A stretch of DNA of 64,000 nt from Lymantria dispar (Eukaryota; Arthropoda; Insecta; Lepidoptera; Erebidae): positions 27,499,001 to 27,563,000 of the forward strand of contig CM063459.1 in assembly GCA_032191425.1 (NCBI GenBank), read 5' to 3'. The position numbers and the translations under genes were made by a program. Positions 60,932 through 64,000 of the stretch are shown here, one piece after another. The notes beneath the pieces were generated by a model. That model searched no databases. It saw nothing but the letters and a program-made list of their open reading frames with translations, and had not been told where the DNA came from. How positions within the stretch are numbered: the first letter of the stretch is position 1; the number at the start of each line of letters is the position of its first letter.

Positions 60932-61170
60932 CGTGTGGTAAAGAATACAATTCAACACCCCTTCTCTTACACGTGGGTATCATGAAATACGATTAAGGGA
61001 TTAAATGTGCATATACCCTCTAGCCAAGAGAAGAAAAATTTAAAATGAAATCCTGTACCAACACGTCTGACCAGCGTGGTATAGTAGGTCAATAGCCTAA
61101 CCGGTTGTGGCGGAGGCTTGAACCCAACAGTAAGATATTTATACGCTGAAATGATGAATGATTATTTTTG
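60932..61170 (+). repeat. SINE-A, full length, diverged
   Basis: CCGTGTGGTAAAGAATAC, CACGTGGGTATCATG, ATCCTGTACCAACACGTCTG, GTGGTATAGTAGGTCAAT, GCTTGAACCCAACAG, GAAATGATGAATGATT. Confidence 0.8.
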
Positions 61171-61189
61171 TACAGAAACTATATTCGTC

Positions 61190-61756
61190 AAAACTACTAA
61201 CGGATTTTTGATTGCCCGACATTTCGAACACTTTACAGCATTCATGGTCACGGGCGGACTAAGATACTGACAGTAAATTTGTACCAAAATGTGGATCAAA
61301 ATTTAATAATAAATTTTATAGCGGGTAGTGATGTGCTGTGTGGTGGCGGCTTCGAATACTACCAACCCTTGCTTTGCTCGTGGGTGTCGTAAAAGACGAC
61401 TAAGAGCCCTAGATTGACCCGGACCAACTCCATCTGGTACCATTTGGGTCAACGATTACATTCCCAAGGAGGGTTGACGTCAGGCAGGCGGCCGGTCATA
61501 AAAGTCATTGCCGAAACTTTTTGCAATATGTCAAAACAGATGACATATTGCGTCGACCCCAAGTAATTGGGATAAGAGCAAGATGATGATGATAGCGGGT
61601 AGGTAATTATAAATCTCTGTAATAAGGTTGACTTGTTGGAGGTGAGACATCCTAGTCCGCCCGTGATCATGATAGTTATAAAGTGTTCGAAATGTTGGGC
61701 AATTAAAAATCAAATACAAACGCGTTACAATCCTTAAAATAGTTTTATTTACAATG
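61190..61756. repeat. MITE-H interrupted by SINE-G
   Basis: Left part 61196-61262 (TTTTTGATTGCCCGACATTTC, TCATGGTCACGGGCGGAC) and right part about 61648-61756 (GTCCGCCCGTGATCATG, AAACGCGTTACAATCC, AGTTTTATTTACAATG). Confidence 0.6.
61329..61591 (+). repeat. SINE-G, complete reference copy with 11-bp TSD
   Basis: 263 bp from TGATGTGCTGTGTGGTGGCG to an AGATGATGATG tail, flanked by ATAGCGGGTAG at 61318-61328 and 61592-61602. Its 5' module (GTGTGGTGGCGGCTTCGAAT) and core (CGTGGGTGTCGTAAAAGACG) are shared with SINE-A; the rest is different. Confidence 0.85.
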
Positions 61757-61883
61757 TGTAATACTCGCGTAAACATCAGAAATCATTATATAATCATCAA
61801 ATTTTGTGATTATATTACTGGTTTTTTATTATTTATGGTTTTTATGTTCTTGTACGTGTTCCTCTCGTAAAAGAGTAATCAAT

Positions 61884-64000
61884 TAATTGGTGGTAGGACC
61901 ACACTGTAGACAGTCTTTTGTTTGCAGTCGCGGGCCGGTCCGTCCGGGGCAGCACCACACTCTCGCAGAAGATCGACGTTTGAGTAGTAGCAATTTGCTG
62001 CTGCACTTCGTTCGGTGAGCGAGAGAGCCGGGAGCCCAACTTTCTGGGTGTGTTTGTGTGTGGCGGGTTTTGGTGAGGCCTGAAACCTGCGGTGGTGAGG
62101 TCTTGGTCGGGGTATTGAGCGTGAGGGGCTGGCATGGTGTACAGGGAGACCCGATGGGAATGGTCACCGCCGGCCACCTGCCGGTCAGCAGGGGACCCGA
62201 ACCCAGGATCATCCTCCCTGGGAGGCTGTCCCACCAACCGGCGAAAATCCCGTTGGGTAGTTGTCGTGCCGGTGTGGGAAACCGGAGTGGACCTCGGCGG
62301 CTACACACGGGGGGGCATCGGGGGCCCTTCCGTGCTTCGTGTCAGCTCCTCACAACACTTACTCCTCGACCATGCACTATGCCCTGCCTTTTTTTTTGGT
62401 ATCACCAAACTCCGTTATACACATTCACACTCCCTTCCTCCTCTTCTTAAATTAAAAATCATGGCCAAGAAAGTTAAAAAGGTCTCTTTTTAAAAAAGGA
62501 CGATTTTCTACGGCGATCCCCTTATCCACATTTGATGTGGATTTTTGCAATATCAGGGGTTTACATAGCAATCTCGACGCCGTCCACCATCACCTCGAGA
62601 CGGCGCGGCCTGCCTTACTCTTTTTAACGGAGACGCAGATAGGTGCTCCGGATGACATTTCGTACCTAAATTACCCCGGCTACGAGTTGGAGCATACCTT
62701 CCGTCGTAAAGCCGGGGTGTGCGTATTCATCCGAGGTGATATCTGTTGTCGCCGCCTTCGGGCCCTCGAACATGGTGACTTGTCAATCCTGTGGCTACGC
62801 GTAGACTATGGAGGGCTTACCCGCATCTACGCATGCCTCTACAGGTCCCATGGCAGTGATCCGGGGTCAATTCAATTATTTGAGAACGTCCAATGGGGGA
62901 TTGACGAAATATTGGAGCAGTGTCCATCAGCGGAGGTGGTGGTTCTTGGAGACTTCAACGCTCATCATAAAGAGTGGCTGGGGTCCCGAACCACCGACCT
63001 CCAGGGTCGACATCTCTTCAATATGGTCTCGGCCTATGGTCTCTCACAACTGGTGACACAGCCCACCCGTATCCCAGATATTGAGAGCCATGAGTCTTCT
63101 TTACTGGATCTTCTGCTGACTACACACCAGCACGGATATCAGGTAGTGGTTGAAGCGCCTCTTGGATCTTCTGACCACTGCTTGGTCCGTAGCAGTGCCC
63201 CTGTTGTAAGGCCTAGTCGTTCTAAGGCGACTGGGACTCGCAGAGTCTGGCAATATAAGTCAGCAGATTGGGATGGACTGCGCGAGTTTTACGCATCCTA
63301 CCCATGGAAGCGGCTTTGCTTCGCCTCTGGGGACCCTGGCGTCTGTGCGGACTGCGTTACCGAAACGGTTATTACGGGGATGGAATTATTCATCCCCAAC
63401 ACCAAAATATCCGTCGGTGGCCGCAGCCGACCCTGGTTTAACAAAACCTGCAGGACGGCTGCATGCCAGAAACAGTCCGCATATCGGGCCTGGAATAGGG
63501 CCAAAAAATCTCAGGACCCGAACGCCAAAGAGGTGAAGCGGAAATTTAACGCCGCTTCTAGATCTAGTAAGAAGGCTATTGCCAGAGCCAAGGCGGAACA
63601 TGTTGCCAGAATTGGCGAGCGATTGCAAAGCTATCCTGCTGGGAGTCGTGCATTCTGGTCGCTCGCCAATGCTGCACAAGGCAACTTCTGCCAGCCCAAT
63701 CTCCCACCACTGCAGAAACACGATGGTAGTCTGGCCCACAGCGCAAAGGAGAAGGCCGATCTTCTAGGTCAATTCTTTGCCTGTAACTCGACTTTGGATG
63801 CCGGAGCTGCCACACCACCTACCATCCCACGGTGTGAAAGCTCACTGCCCGAAATCCGCATCACGCAGCGAGCGGTTAGGCGGGAGCTGCGGATTTTAGA
63901 CGTCCATAAGTCGAGTGGACCGGATGGCATCCCTGCAGTGGTACTAAAGACGTGCGCCCCTGAATTGACTCCCATCCTCACGCGCCTATACCGACTTTCC
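61884..64000 (+). mobile_element. CR1/Jockey-type non-LTR retrotransposon, 5' part (runs off window)
   Basis: 5' region 61884-62460 opens with TGGTAGGACCACACTGTAGAC, the same 200 bp that start retroposon F. It then has a GC-rich 250-bp segment absent from F, and rejoins F-like sequence (GGTATCACCAAAC, ACACATTCACACTCCC) just before the coding region. No ORF1 is seen. The endonuclease-RT frame follows to the window end. Confidence 0.8.
62461..64000 (+). pseudogene. CR1/Jockey-type endonuclease-reverse transcriptase, 1-nt frame break near start
   Basis: The likely start ATG 62461 (MAKKVKK) is followed within ten codons by TAA (62491-62493). The frame one base over is open from upstream of 62483 to the end of the window, with no further stop. 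AP-type endonuclease: VDFCNIRGLHSNLDAV, FLTETQIG, VVVLGDFNAHHKEW (catalytic DFN), SLLDLLLT and LGSSDHCLV (SDH). A linker with KSADWDGLREFY and RPWFNKTC, and RT motif 0/1 beginning KSSGPDGIPAVVLKTCAPEL follow at the edge. The protein type is the one usually annotated as mobile element jockey RT in Lepidoptera. The single shift near the start could be decay or a sequence error; otherwise this copy looks well preserved. Confidence 0.8.

Noticed and set aside
62808..63056. 82-codon plus-strand frame within the CR1-like region
   Set aside because: Out of frame with the endonuclease reading, which has the catalytic motifs.

Overview
The window looks like a transposon-packed stretch of an insect genome, most likely a moth or butterfly (Lepidoptera). 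I infer this from the mix of R1-clade and CR1/Jockey-type non-LTR retrotransposons, a BEL/Pao LTR element, TC...CTAGT Helitron-like repeats and dispersed SINEs with (ATG)n tails. I found no host protein gene, rRNA gene or functional tRNA gene. Almost every supportable feature is a mobile element, often one inserted into another. Such density is typical of heterochromatin or a W-like chromosome, but the sequence alone cannot show which.

Names used here (mine): SINE-A, about 236 bp, starts GTGTGGTGACGGAG and ends in (ATG)n. SINE-G has the same 5' module and tail type but a different body. SINE-T is tRNA-derived. Retroposon F is about 345 bp with a poly(A) tail and is related to the 5' end of the CR1-like element. 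Hel-C, Hel-D, Hel-E and Hel-K are TC...CTAGT repeats. MITE-H is a long-inverted-repeat element. Repeat J is bounded by GATGTGAAACATC motifs.

Layout: 1-5.3 kb holds an R1-clade retrotransposon on the minus strand (ORF1 open, ORF2 with two stops, cut by the window edge). 5.3-10.4 kb is SINE-A, F and Hel copies with an 8-bp-TSD hAT MITE. 10.45-14.57 kb is a decayed DNA transposon with 4-bp TSD and a wrecked transposase gene, sitting inside a SINE-A. 14.6-34.4 kb is a mosaic of SINEs, Hel elements, truncated R1 3' ends and a 161-bp tandem array (30.4-31.4 kb). 34.82-42.23 kb is a BEL/Pao LTR retrotransposon with two 601-bp LTRs that look identical, gag-pol and an env-like region; it lacks RNase H through an in-frame deletion. 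42.2-46.9 kb is more SINE/R1/Hel mosaic. 46.87-53.13 kb is a second, end-to-end R1-clade element with a 13-bp TSD. 53-61.9 kb is again mosaic, and 61.9-64 kb is the 5' part of a CR1/Jockey-type element running off the window.

The most interesting pattern is that four independently truncated R1-type 3' ends (9749-10027, 26585-27518, 42329-42480, 43330-43600) all sit in SINE-A copies, in the same orientation, with their first-strand nick at the same place (CCTA^TACCAAC). A fifth, decayed case may be at 46112. This suggests an R1-clade lineage that uses an abundant SINE as its specific target.
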